Part shown: piece by piece, positions 20,976-30,649 of the stretch
Layout: each line of letters begins with the position of its first letter
Position numbering within the stretch: the stretch's first letter is position 1
DNA from: Gracilaria domingensis
Taxonomy: Eukaryota > Rhodophyta > Florideophyceae > Gracilariales > Gracilariaceae
Reading direction: 5' to 3'
DNA: 64,000 nt
Assembly: GCA_022539475.1 (NCBI GenBank)
Contig: VCMS01000265.1
Span: 1 to 64,000, forward strand
Made by a program: the position numbers and the translations under genes
The notes under the pieces: model-generated
Seen by the model: only the letters and a program-made list of their open reading frames with translations
Database searches by the model: none
Told to the model about the DNA's origin: nothing

Positions 20976-21012
20976 TTAGCGTGTGAAATAGCATTATTGC
21001 TCGCCAAAACAA

Positions 21013-21126
21013 GAGTTCTGTGGCGGAAGGTCTTTAGTGTTTTGGGTTGGGATGGTGATGGCCATGCCTAACACCTCATGGAAGTAAGTACAACTTACGC
21101 ACGCAGTACACTCGACCAGAGTGGTA
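21013..21126 (+). repeat. Dispersed repeat, partner of 10211-10327
   Basis: Shares GGCCATGCCTAACACCTC and ACACTCGACCAGAGTGGTAC with the inverted copy near 10 kb. Possible SINE or MITE remnant. Confidence 0.55.
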
Positions 21127-21434
21127 CTGTTCCCGGGTTGGGTGCGGTGGGGATTCCAAAAGCACGGTCGTGATGCAAGATGTGACCGGGCTGCAGATGG
21201 TGCATGACAACGGAGATGTCCGGACATGGACACCAAGTTGATTTATGTCTGCCGCCGGCGTGAAGAGCATCTTGCACACCGGCGCAGTTGCTCTTGGCTG
21301 CAATAAAACCACTTCTTCGGGCCTCGAAAATCTAATGAATTTTGCAGGTGATTGTAGGGTCAGCGAGGAGCAGGGTCGGAGAAACTATCAGGGAGACGTA
21401 CACCTCCAGCCATGTGCCGTGGACAAGCACATGA

Positions 21435-21513
21435 GCGGCCATAGCTCAGTTGGGAAGCACCATAATTAGTTTTGCACAAAGTTCGTGACTCATGTTCGAG
21501 TCGTAGCGCGGTT
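21435..21513 (+). other. tRNA-like sequence (degenerate tRNA or SINE head)
   Basis: TAGCTCAGTTGG at 21442-21453 fits the tRNA A box and GTTCGAGTC at 21494-21502 fits the B box, in the right order and roughly the right spacing. The T stem pairs in part, but the acceptor arms do not pair, so this is not a working tRNA gene. A tRNA-derived SINE or an old pseudogene would explain it. Confidence 0.35.
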
Positions 21514-21851
21514 ATCCCCTCCAATTTTACTACAGGGATCTAACAGGAAACCGATGGATTAGAACACATGTTGGGTTCATGCGTGGTTTGGTGCTCTGGG
21601 ACACAGAAGCAGACTAAAGTAATCAGTATTTGAAGCTACGTCAAATTCGTCGTCGCCGATGAGCTTGGTTATGACGGACAAGCTGAAGGGGGATTCGAAA
21701 CTGTGTTTGAGATATTGCAGGAACTTGAAAAGAGCGCTCCAACTCTTCGTGTACTTGAGACAAGGTCGCCACATGGCCATTCCGATCATTTTGGAAAACG
21801 GAACCAACAGGAATCCGCTGATAAGATAATAAGCAGAAATGTCTAGAAAAG

Positions 21852-24056
21852 TCAATCTTTTTGCTGCTTTCCTTCTAAAAGCGTTGCAAACCGAACAACA
21901 CCATCATGACCAACGAAGCACAACGTGTTTCTTGGCGTCGAAAACGCCCAACAACTTGACGAAATATCTGTTTCAAAAGAGCCCACTCTTGACATATTCC
22001 CTTCGATGTCCAGCACATACAGGCGGTTTCTAAATGTAGCCAAGGTCTTCTCGCGGATGAAAAGCTCTCTTCCCAGTTCTTGGAAAGATTCGAGTCTGCC
22101 CGCGCAATGCATCAATTCGTCCAGCTTCATTGTTTTCACCACTTGATAGTTCTTCCATAGAGTTGCTTCTCGATTGCTGACGGTCACCATATCAGAGGTG
22201 GATTCCTCTCCGAAGTAAAGGCCGTGCAACGGATTTAATTGCGAAGTTGCTATGAGAAGCGGACAACAGTCTGGATAAGCTAGGCGCCACACTCGTACCA
22301 TTCCATCTTTTCCAGACGAACCTATGTGGGTTCCATCTTCACTCAACGCAATGCTCAGCACGACACCTTCGTGTACTTTCCATTCTCGAATTAGTTTGTC
22401 ATTCAAAACATCCCATACTCCGACAACTCCGTGTTCACATCCGTAAGCAACCCTGTTTCCGCCCTCGATGGTCTTCACAACATTCAAACGGCGCTGAGTA
22501 GATACAGACTTTCGTACTTCTCTTGTCCGGAGATCAATGAATGCAATCACTCCATCTTCGTGTGCCACAGCTAGTTCGTTTCCGTCGAAGGAAAGGCATA
22601 GAGCTTTGGCTTTGCCATTGTGTGTCTCACGTTCTTGTCTCGTAATCTCGCAGACTCGAATTCCTCCTTTTTCTGTTGCCCAAACACACATTGTATCATT
22701 TCCAACACAGATCAAACTGATAGATGTGACGGAGCCATGATTTCTGCGTACTCTTCCAATACATTCCTTCGTCCTAACATTGTAACAAGACCAACAGCCG
22801 GACTTGGTTCCAACGCTTAAGAGCTCTCCATCCGAGCTTAGAAACAAGGCTGAGACGAAAGTATCATGCAGATCGAAGCAAGCTGATCCTAACGTGCCTT
22901 TGTTAATTCTCCAGGCTTTGACCGTACCATTCTCGAACCCAGCAGCCAAAACCTGACCATTCAAGCTCGTAACCAGCTTCACAACGGCACTTTCACAATC
23001 GATTCGGGCTTCATTCTTCTCGGAAATATTTTTCGAATCCCAGAACCTTATCTTGCCATCTTCTCCACCAGAGACCAAAAGCCCGTCAGCCGTTTCACGT
23101 ATCGCAGTAATATTCTTTCCATGATGAGCGTCCCTGGCTTTCATAACATTCTCACCGCGTTTAACGTCCCAACAACAAATGCTCCCATCTTTCCCACAAG
23201 AGAAAACCAAGTTCGAATTAGACTTACAAAATGCAATGGCGTTCACTGTTGAAGAATGAGCATTTTCGATCTCCATGATATGGTTGTTTTTCTTTGTTTC
23301 AATCACCAACAGAGATCCATCTCCTGCTCCAGAAGCTCCAAATTTGGCATCCTCACTTAGAGCAACACAGGTCACACACGACTGATGGGCGGTCCACTGT
23401 GTACTCGTGTCGAACACCTCCTGAACAGAGCCTCGCGATAGTAACCCGTTCTCACACCCAGAAAGCATGCTCTTTCCGTCATTTGAAAGGGAGATGCACA
23501 AAACAGTAGAATCGTAAATGGAAAGCATGTCAATACTTGTCCCTGCCTGCAACATTCCGGAATCTTCCATGGACAAAACAGGCTGGGGGGAGTTTTGAAC
23601 AAGATATTTGACGTAAGACTCAATGCTCTTGTATCGCTTTGTTGCCTCTCTCAATCTCGAGCAAAGCTGAAACCAAATCTCAGCATCGTCCTCAACGATG
23701 AAGCTGTGCGATAGACACAAAGCATTCTTGATAATGGTGAGTTCTTCGGCTTTGATGCCTTCTCTTGTTGCTGCATTTTTGGACTTCTTGAATTCAGCGA
23801 TTGCGAAAGTTATATCTTTGGCAAAGAAGAAGAAGCTGTCCTTCTTAATTCGTTCGGTAATCCAGAAAGGTCGTGTAACAAGAGTGGCCATTTCATCTAA
23901 AAGGCCTGCGCCTCCAAGATGATTCACAAGGTTGTGTCTGAAATAAGCGTCTTGTAAAGGAACGTCCCACCATCGACGACAACCATGCTGTGCATCTTCA
24001 ACGAGATTCCAGTCCCTAGCGTAACCATCAACTACGCTCTTGTGCCAAGATTCCAT
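21852..24056 (-). CDS. WD40 protein of STAND (Apaf-1-like) architecture, sensor part
   Basis: 734 codons from ATG 24056 to TGA. Residues 1-150 match the helical region that follows NB-ARC or NACHT domains in Apaf-1-like proteins: WHKSVVDGYARDW, then WWDVPLQDAYFRHNLVNHL, then LLDEMATLVTRPFWITERI. From about residue 175 to 725 come roughly a dozen WD40 repeats (for example VNAIAFCKSNSNLVFSCGKD, DGSICCWD, DGKIRFWD, GTVKAWRI, GVVGVWD, DGMVRVWR), enough for two propellers. In this family the propellers sense a ligand and release the ATPase for signalling, often in immunity or cell death. The ATPase domain is not present in this frame. Two short same-strand frames lie upstream (24066-24314, in frame, and 24698-25006). 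Confidence 0.75.
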   Translation of the reverse strand: MESWHKSVVDGYARDWNLVEDAQHGCRRWWDVPLQDAYFRHNLVNHLGGAGLLDEMATLVTRPFWITERIKKDSFFFFAKDITFAIAEFKKSKNAATREGIKAEELTIIKNALCLSHSFIVEDDAEIWFQLCSRLREATKRYKSIESYVKYLVQNSPQPVLSMEDSGMLQAGTSIDMLSIYDSTVLCISLSNDGKSMLSGCENGLLSRGSVQEVFDTSTQWTAHQSCVTCVALSEDAKFGASGAGDGSLLVIETKKNNHIMEIENAHSSTVNAIAFCKSNSNLVFSCGKDGSICCWDVKRGENVMKARDAHHGKNITAIRETADGLLVSGGEDGKIRFWDSKNISEKNEARIDCESAVVKLVTSLNGQVLAAGFENGTVKAWRINKGTLGSACFDLHDTFVSALFLSSDGELLSVGTKSGCWSCYNVRTKECIGRVRRNHGSVTSISLICVGNDTMCVWATEKGGIRVCEITRQERETHNGKAKALCLSFDGNELAVAHEDGVIAFIDLRTREVRKSVSTQRRLNVVKTIEGGNRVAYGCEHGVVGVWDVLNDKLIREWKVHEGVVLSIALSEDGTHIGSSGKDGMVRVWRLAYPDCCPLLIATSQLNPLHGLYFGEESTSDMVTVSNREATLWKNYQVVKTMKLDELMHCAGRLESFQELGRELFIREKTLATFRNRLYVLDIEGNMSRVGSFETDISSSCWAFSTPRNTLCFVGHDGVVRFATLLEGKQQKD

Positions 24057-24065
24057 CGAGGACTT

Positions 24066-24314
24066 TTATTTTTCTGTTATCTCCCCAGAAAGAGTTTGGG
24101 AGAACAAGTCTTCAACCTGATTGAAGACGTCAATACCAGTACCACGTTGGTAAAGCCCACTACTATGCGACAAAGCACATAGGTGATCCTTGCGTATATG
24201 CCTTCTGATAACCATTTTAGCAGCGGTTGAGAGTTTAAGTCTAGATTCAAAGAGTCGGGGACAAACTCTCGTCGACATGTTCATATTGACAAAACTTTTG
24301 ACCATTTTAAACAT
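24066..24314 (-). CDS. Upstream fragment in frame with the WD40 gene
   Basis: About 83 codons in the same frame as the WD40 gene, separated from it only by a TAA at 24066-24068. The sequence (MFKMVKSFVNMNMSTRV to LFSQTLSGEITEK) has no recognised domain. It may be an upstream exon, with the stop inside a short intron (GTTGAAG to AAAAG, about 54 bp, would keep the frame), or chance. Confidence 0.3.
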   Translation of the reverse strand: MFKMVKSFVNMNMSTRVCPRLFESRLKLSTAAKMVIRRHIRKDHLCALSHSSGLYQRGTGIDVFNQVEDLFSQTLSGEITEK

Positions 24315-25507
24315 AGACTCTACAGCACCCTTCGCATGTATTGCTTGTCTTCCACGGAGTTAATGGACAGATTTGAAGCGGCGTCCTGGAGGGCAAGAAC
24401 GGTCGCGACCACTTGCGCTCGCGTGGACATTTCTTCAAAAATTCAAGTTTGAAATTTTAGAAAGTTTGGGCAATACCTCCAGAAAGGCTCAGGGAAGAAG
24501 AGGATCTATTTTGCGCGTTAGGGGGATTGGAGATCCAGATACAGCCGGCTCTAATTTTAATGTCATTTTTGCAGAATCCCATTGACCTTTCATGGAGAGC
24601 TGCAATTGATCACCGACTACACGTAGTCGGTAAAATGGCTACGGTGCGAATTAGAAAAGCTCCAAGCGCATGAGCCGCACCGCGTTCTAGATCTGATCTA
24701 CTCCGGAACTACTTTTGAGAAAAACAGAATTCTTTTGGAATTTTGGTCTTGATATTCAGTCACTGGGGTACCGCAACTTTTGCCACGCATGCAGCGTGGA
24801 CGTCTGTCAAGAAACCGTCGTGCGAAGCCTGCCCAATGAGAGGGCTGCCCGATGATGACTCTCTCAAAAATAGGTTTTGGACTTATTTCCAATATCGCTT
24901 CACTATTTTGCACAAGATCTACGAAATGATTCAATAGCTCAGTTGTTGTCACACGGTTCCCCTCTTCATCGCGTTGTACCCGAAAGAGTGGAACCTTTAT
25001 CAGCATTCTAGATCCGGCTGTGTTATCATGCTGAAGAAGACTTTCTTACTAGTTTGGTTCGTATGAATCAGCTGAATGGGTCAACATTTGATCTGAACTA
25101 GACCTATAGATTGGTCATATGAAAATTTCTCTTGCAACGTTTTTTTTTGTTTAATAACAGTTACTCTGAGATGTAGGAGCAAACAGAGTGCAACTGTTGG
25201 CCGTGCAAACTACCTTCGGTATCTTATGAAACCTCGTTGTATTGTTACGTGAATTTCTGCGTCTCACCACGCTTGGCAATATTTTGATGAACATCGAGGG
25301 ATTGCGAAGCATGAATTTGCAGATTCACTTTGCTGTTATGTATGCAATTCCTCGTCGTAAGCATCCACAACTCATATGCGACAGTGAAAATTGGCCACAG
25401 CCGTTTTGAACGATGCCCTCTTCGTTATCTTCTTACAAATATACTTATACAACTCAGGCTCACAGGCTAACGTTAGTCAGCTCGGGATAGGAAAACAAAC
25501 CAATCCA
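24315..25507. other. Mostly non-coding stretch with one unrecognised minus-strand frame
   Basis: Around 24488-24545 there is weak similarity to the dispersed repeat of 17936 and 29230 (a GAAGAAGAGGATCTATTTTG-like phrase and GGATTGGAGATC). Otherwise only the frame at 24698-25006 stands out. Confidence 0.35.
24698..25006 (-). CDS. Hypothetical frame, unrecognised
   Basis: 102 codons with protein-like composition (MLIKVPLFRVQRDEEGNRVT, then ELLNHFVDLVQNSEAILEIS). It is on the same strand as, and upstream of, the WD40 gene. It could be a distant exon, a piece of a lost gene or chance; no motif decides. Confidence 0.25.
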   Translation of the reverse strand: MLIKVPLFRVQRDEEGNRVTTTELLNHFVDLVQNSEAILEISPKPIFERVIIGQPSHWAGFARRFLDRRPRCMRGKSCGTPVTEYQDQNSKRILFFSKVVPE

Positions 25508-25996
25508 ATGAATCTTATGACGATCTTTATCGCATTGTGGATAAGTCTTGCTTCAGTTGCTGTTGCTTACTTTCCACCTCAGCCGACCCCTTCTTATGAT
25601 GGAAACTGTGAGAGGGACAATGACTGCAACTGGTTGCATGGGTCAATCTGTCATACTTTTTCGTCGAGCACCGCATCACGTCCACTAAATCTTTGCACAG
25701 TGCCTTCCCCAATTGGAGGAGAATGTGGCGAGATACATTTCAAGATATGCGAGAGAAACCTTCTCTGCTTCAACACGGGCTCCATGTACGGCACGTGCGT
25801 CGGTTCTGTTTCGGAGGTCGGACCAGGAGGACACTGTACCCTTTCTTCCATAAGGTGTCGAGAAGGTTTACAATGCGTTAGGCATCAAGGTACGAAAAGG
25901 TGTGTAGCACCTGGGGATGTTGGTGGAATCTGTGACTATCCATTCTGGGTTTGTAAAGGTGGCCTCCGCTGTTTGGACCATCACTGCCGTGTGTAA
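25508..25996 (+). CDS. Secreted cysteine-rich protein, paralogue 1
   Basis: 162 codons from ATG 25508. A longer start at 25391 is possible, but the chosen Met sits directly before the signal peptide (MTIFIALWISLASVAVA) as in the sister gene. The mature part starts YFPP and has 16 cysteines, with landmarks LCTVPSPIGGECG, GLQCVRHQGTKRC, GGICDYPFWVCKGGLRC and a final HHC. All cysteines could pair, so an extracellular disulphide-rich protein is likely. The same landmarks occur in paralogue 2 at 27039. Function unknown; defence, adhesion or wall roles are all conceivable. Confidence 0.7.
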   Translation: MNLMTIFIALWISLASVAVAYFPPQPTPSYDGNCERDNDCNWLHGSICHTFSSSTASRPLNLCTVPSPIGGECGEIHFKICERNLLCFNTGSMYGTCVGSVSEVGPGGHCTLSSIRCREGLQCVRHQGTKRCVAPGDVGGICDYPFWVCKGGLRCLDHHCRV

Positions 25997-27038
25997 AAGC
26001 AGTTCACTTGTAATCAATTCACTGGGAAAAGGATGAAACTGAAGGACTTGTATTGTGTGTGGGCGAGTATCTCAAAATTTCTAAAAACAAATGGCTTGAA
26101 TAAACAGCTTTGTACTTTGTTGCTCAACATAATCACTATCACTACCAAGGGTACTGTTCATGCAGCAACGCACCCCATACCTTTTCCCAAGGAACCAGAA
26201 TGCACTCGCCGCTAGCTAGAACTTCTCATGACTATCCTTCGTTGGCCTTCCAGAACGGCACCGTGTACGTGGCGCCTCGGATGAGCAGCTGCCCATTCGT
26301 TGTTCGCAGCGGCTCATACAAAGCACCAGTTCCACCAGTTCCACGTGTGACATATTTCTTGTGGCACTGTAAGGCATCCAGTTCTAATTACTGCAAAGCA
26401 GAAACATTTGGAAATCGTATTTGGACAAAATGAATTTGTGGCCTCGTTGGCATGTTGATGAAGTCGGAATGCGCAACCATTGTGCGTACCAACGTTACTC
26501 TGTCGGGAATACAACTCGATGATCTCAGTTGCACGAGTATGAAAGGAAGAACCACATTGAGTGCAAGACCTCAGTTTGGTCATCGAAGCCACCATAAAGC
26601 GAAGCCCCACTGCTTTGTTTACAAAATCCGTGCTGTTGGACGCCCAAGTAAAGTCGCATGTTGGTTCATTCATGGAGCATAAAAAGGTCTTGTTGAAAAG
26701 CTAAACATCGGAAGCATCTTTGCTGTTCTCTTTTCATTTGTACTCGATAAGTGGAGCTGTATCCATGAAGCATCCAAAAACTTCTTGTGGGAAGAAAGAG
26801 TCCACGTTGTGACTGCTTATGATGCCACATCACAAAATACACTCGTGATATGCCAGCGTGATGTAATGATCAGCAACACAGTTCCCATGATTGATACCCT
26901 CTTCTGATCTGTGCTGAACATAAAACGTCTGCTCGACGTCTTGCTATGCAAGTGTGCACCAGGGCAAAACTCTAAAACTATCGCAAAGGTCAGTTCTATT
27001 ATCATCTCAGGAACACCAAACCAAATCATACAGAACCA
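25997..27038. other. Spacer between the two cysteine-rich paralogues
   Basis: No clear gene. Frames of about 100 codons occur on both strands at 26110-26682 without recognised motifs. The spacer presumably carries the promoter of paralogue 2. Confidence 0.35.
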
Positions 27039-27590
27039 ATGCATCTCTCAACAAAGTTCATCGCGATATGGATGTGCTTTGCTCCTTTTGCCGTTGCATA
27101 CTTTCCTCCTTGGGACCCGGCTAATGTGGGCAACTGTGATAGAAACAGCGACTGTACGCTTCCAGAAGAAATCTGTCACAACTTTCGAGCTCCCCATGAG
27201 CGACCTGCATTGAAACTGTGCACGGTTCCTTCTTCTTTGGGAGGAGTATGTGGAGCTTCATATTTTTCTGTCTGCGAAAGACATCTACAATGCCACTTCG
27301 AAGACAGCCACCGTGGTAGGTGCGTAACATACGCAAACATTGGGGATACTTGCAATGAAAACAAAATTTGTAGGGGTTCATGTAGATACGGAAGATGTTA
27401 TGTCGCCATGCTTGAAATAGGAGCAGAATGTGGGGGTTCGTTTAGAAGGTGTCCAGCAGGATCGCAATGTTTTAATCACCAAGGTTCTAGAAGATGTACT
27501 TGGTTGGAAAGCGTTGGTGGAATTTGTGATTATCCGTACTGGGTTTGTAGGAGTGGCCTTCGCTGCGTGGATCATTCCTGTCATGAGTAG
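27039..27590 (+). CDS. Secreted cysteine-rich protein, paralogue 2
   Basis: 183 codons from ATG 27039 to TAG. The signal peptide (FIAIWMCFAPFAVA) and mature start YFPP mirror paralogue 1, as do LCTVPSSLGGVCG, GSQCFNHQGSRRC, GGICDYPYWVCRSGLRCVDH and the C-terminal Cys. It has an extra block of about 30 residues (from ANIGDTCNENKICRG to GRCYVA) that paralogue 1 lacks, so one module was gained or lost after duplication. The two genes lie head to tail about 1.5 kb apart. Short stretches after the stop codons also look alike. Confidence 0.7.
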   Translation: MHLSTKFIAIWMCFAPFAVAYFPPWDPANVGNCDRNSDCTLPEEICHNFRAPHERPALKLCTVPSSLGGVCGASYFSVCERHLQCHFEDSHRGRCVTYANIGDTCNENKICRGSCRYGRCYVAMLEIGAECGGSFRRCPAGSQCFNHQGSRRCTWLESVGGICDYPYWVCRSGLRCVDHSCHE

Positions 27591-27777
27591 ATGCGTTTCA
27601 CTTCTCTGATATCCATTTGTCGAGAAAGGAATGAAACAGAACCTCTGCCTTTGTTAAATATAGACTGTATTCGTTCGGATTTTCTCAGTAGGAACAACCT
27701 GACGATAAAGTCTCCCCAAATGCTTTTTATTGTGCAAATATCCTACAATGTAAATTTGCTATCGGATCAAAATTTGA

Positions 27778-28343
27778 GGTTTGAACAGGCCCGTATTTGT
27801 GACTAGATTTTCGAGCAAGTCCAAAAGCCAAAGTCACTCAAAAAAATTCGTAGTCAGTCACATTTAGTCACATTTTCCTTGGTTCTTTCTCTAAGCTCGT
27901 TTGCTTAGAAATTAAATTGCGCTGCTCTTGGTCGGAGATATATAAGTATATATGTCAATTTGCTTAGGCTCTATTAAGGTATATTAGTTCTAAAGAATGT
28001 TATTATCAAACTTCAAGTTTTAGAAAAGTTTTTAAAAACGAGCAAAACATTGAAAAAACAGCAAAATCAATCAAACAAAGGGATATCTTAACAAATTGAT
28101 AACTATGTTTATTATTTATAGTCAAAAATAAACTTAAGACTTAATTTGGAAACCATTTAGGCTATTATATTAGACACGTGTAAAACAATTAGTGGTTATC
28201 AATGTGACACGTATTTTAGTGGCCACGTGTACTGTAAATGATTAAATCTGACTAGAATTTTATTGCATTTGCTAGTCAGTCAGTCACTAGTCACTTATAT
28301 TTTTATCAAGTCAGTCAGTCACAAATACGGGCCTGGGTTTGAA
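27778..28343. mobile_element. hAT-superfamily MITE with 8-bp target duplication
   Basis: The 550-bp AT-rich body (27786-28335) begins CAGGCCCGTATTTGTGACT and ends with its exact 19-bp complement. The 8-bp direct repeat GGTTTGAA flanks it perfectly (27778-27785 and 28336-28343). CAG-type ends and an 8-bp duplication are hallmarks of hAT elements. Short AGTCAGTCAC/TAGTCAC motifs recur inside both ends, as transposase-binding sites often do. There is no coding capacity, so it is non-autonomous. Intact ends and duplication suggest a fairly young insertion. Confidence 0.9.
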
Positions 28344-29229
28344 GCCACTTTTAGTTAAAATAGCGCAATACTACGTGTAGCACGGATGGGAAACTTTGGA
28401 AGCCGCTTACCTCGTTGGTGTACAGACAAAAACTGCGCGCTCATAGCAAAGCTCTTAGCGCCTTGGGCGCCCGCTTTACAGATCAAATGTAGATCTATTC
28501 TAAAGAATATTCTTATTTTTTGAGCCAAGAAAGCTTTGTTTTCGCATTAGTAGGTGACTAGTTGGTACACGGTCAAATCTTACCGCTTATATATAGAAGG
28601 ACATGTTTTCTTTCAAAGACAGTATAAAACACAAGAAAAATATTTTACAAAAATGCGCCGTGCAACACGGCGCATTTTGGCTTCTTTTTGGAGCTTCAAT
28701 CTACTTTAGATCGGTGACATGCCAAAGAATTAAATTCTGCCCAAGCAGAAATCTTTGTAGGCAGAAGTTTTGGATATATACTCGAATAATATTCCAAAAT
28801 GTTTTGTATTTTGTTCTACTAGTCAACAGATGTTTGGCAGAGCTGCTTAGACTTCTCCAAGTCTAAAGACTTTTACATCGCATTTTTTTGTACTTTGCAG
28901 AAATAAAGTACCTTTCCGTATTTAAAAGAGAAGTTAACTAGTGAAAAACACTCAAAACATTTGCGATTTAAAACACGGCATTCACAAGAAACTGTTTCGT
29001 TTAAAATCTCAATCGCTTACTGTACCCCGCGTCATTATTGGTCCTCGAGAAGCGTTTTGTATGGAAGACCTTTATGTAGCGTTCTCAAGGGCTCCTTAAC
29101 TGAAAAGAATTGCTCTTCTTTCGCCTGAGAACTCGAAAATTAAAAACGTTTTCAAGGCAGACTAAGGTCGTGATGGAAAGTATTCGCAAGGTTCAAATTT
29201 TATCTTCTTCACTGCACGAATTTGTAAGA
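28344..29229. other. Stretch without a recognised gene, holding a repeat related to 57.4 kb
   Basis: Positions 28549-28690 are described separately. The rest is AT-rich with no coding signal seen. Confidence 0.4.
28549..28690 (+). repeat. Dispersed repeat with perfect hairpin, inverted partner at 57378-57503
   Basis: Shares GTTGGTACAC, CCGCTTATATATAGAA and a GCGCCGTG...CACGGCGC hairpin with the reverse complement of 57378-57503. The hairpin here is perfect: arms AAAATGCGCCGTG (28650-28662) and 28666-28678, loop CAA. The TATATATA phrase followed by a strong hairpin resembles a promoter-plus-structured-leader layout, but it could equally be a MITE. Confidence 0.6.
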
Positions 29230-29440
29230 TTTCGAGGAACGAAGAAGATGATTTATTTTGAACGGGAGTGAGTGGATTGGAGATCTAAAGAGCGCCGGCA
29301 GCGCTCGTGGTATACAAGCAGCGTTTTTGGCGATCGTCATGTCCGGCGATCGCCATCGCCGTCCCTACGCCGCAGAACCCGCGTCGTTCGCCTCTCGCGA
29401 TGCGGGTTTCTGCGGCGTTCTTTATGGATTTAGTTTTCCC
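29230..29440 (+). repeat. Dispersed repeat, copy B, uninterrupted
   Basis: Matches both halves of copy A (17936-18064 and 20896-20975) without the LTR element. Across the point where copy A is broken it reads GCCATCGCCGTC. It therefore shows the sequence before insertion. Confidence 0.85.
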
Positions 29441-30649
29441 TTCCCTCCCACCCGTGGAGCAGTGTCGTCCCCATGGGACTCACTGAACGCGTCCGGTTGT
29501 GCCGGACGGTGTAGCAGAACTATATGGGCGAGTGCCTGTTCTGTGTCTCCGAACTACCCAAACATTAAGATCTACAAGAGAGCGAAACGGGAGTGATCAA
29601 TAATAGACTTTGAAGCATTAAGCCTGTAAAGAAAGTTAGATGGTACGCTCTATCATTATATATTATTCTTGTTAATTTTTGTCATAAAGTTTTTCTTTCA
29701 AAGGAGCTTTGCAACCGTCTCTTAGAGAAGCTTGCTTCTCTGATCACAGATATTTAGAACAAGCCCGTAAATTCAAAAAAGATCTATACTGATTGTTACA
29801 GGTCCTCATTTGAGAGGCTGTCGGTCTTTTGGATCAGGATCGAGCACAGAACTCAAAAAGAAGCAGTGCCATTTGCATGACCTCAGTATATGCACGTTTT
29901 CTGCAGACACATGTAGGACTTTTTGGCACTGACAGAGGTGGCGACTGTCTCCTAAATTAAATATTACAAATATGGTTTGTTTGGGACTTGGGTTAAGAAG
30001 AATTCTGAAAACTTTAAGGAAGCAATAGAAGACATTTTGACCTCATATAGTCGCATCCAACTTCTATTTTATGTAGAAACGAATATTTTTAGTCAAACTT
30101 TTATTGATTTTTCTGAAAAGACGTACATGTCTGGATTACAAGTATGCTCGGAAGAACGATATTGTACCTGTCTGAGCGTCAGTAAAGTCCCTCATATTGT
30201 GATAAAGTTCTTTTGTCATTGGTTTGCAACAAAAATGTTCTGTGCGATAACTGTCTATGTCCCTTAAAATGTACAGGTGCAGTGACAATGAATGGGGGTT
30301 GCCTTTGTTCATGTCTGTAAAATTGAAAGTCTTTCAAATGTTGTCATGTTTGTGTTGCTGTGAGTTTAAAATTTTTGTTAGTTCGGAAATCATACACTGC
30401 CATTCCAAATACGACCGAGTTACCGCAATATATGAATAACGTTAAAACTATTTTATTAGCAGCTTGCTAATTTTATTGGCGATGAATGTTTCGCTAACAT
30501 TGTTTCCCAAGCACTCAAACCCCAGCAGAAGATGATCATATTTAAACATGACCTTGTCTTTGCTACACCGAAAATTTGTTTTATCCAGTGAAAGCAGTTT
30601 ACCATTTCTGTCAAAACAAACACAAAGCCAAGCTCTTAGCAACCAAAAG
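29441..30649. other. Stretch without a recognised gene
   Basis: AT-rich. A 96-codon frame at 29977-30267 has no recognised motif. The last part is the presumed promoter of the C2H2 gene. Confidence 0.35.

Noticed and set aside
26110-26682. A third cysteine-rich paralogue between the two tandem genes
   Set aside because: The frames there lack the YFPP start, the GG-C landmarks and the cysteine spacing.
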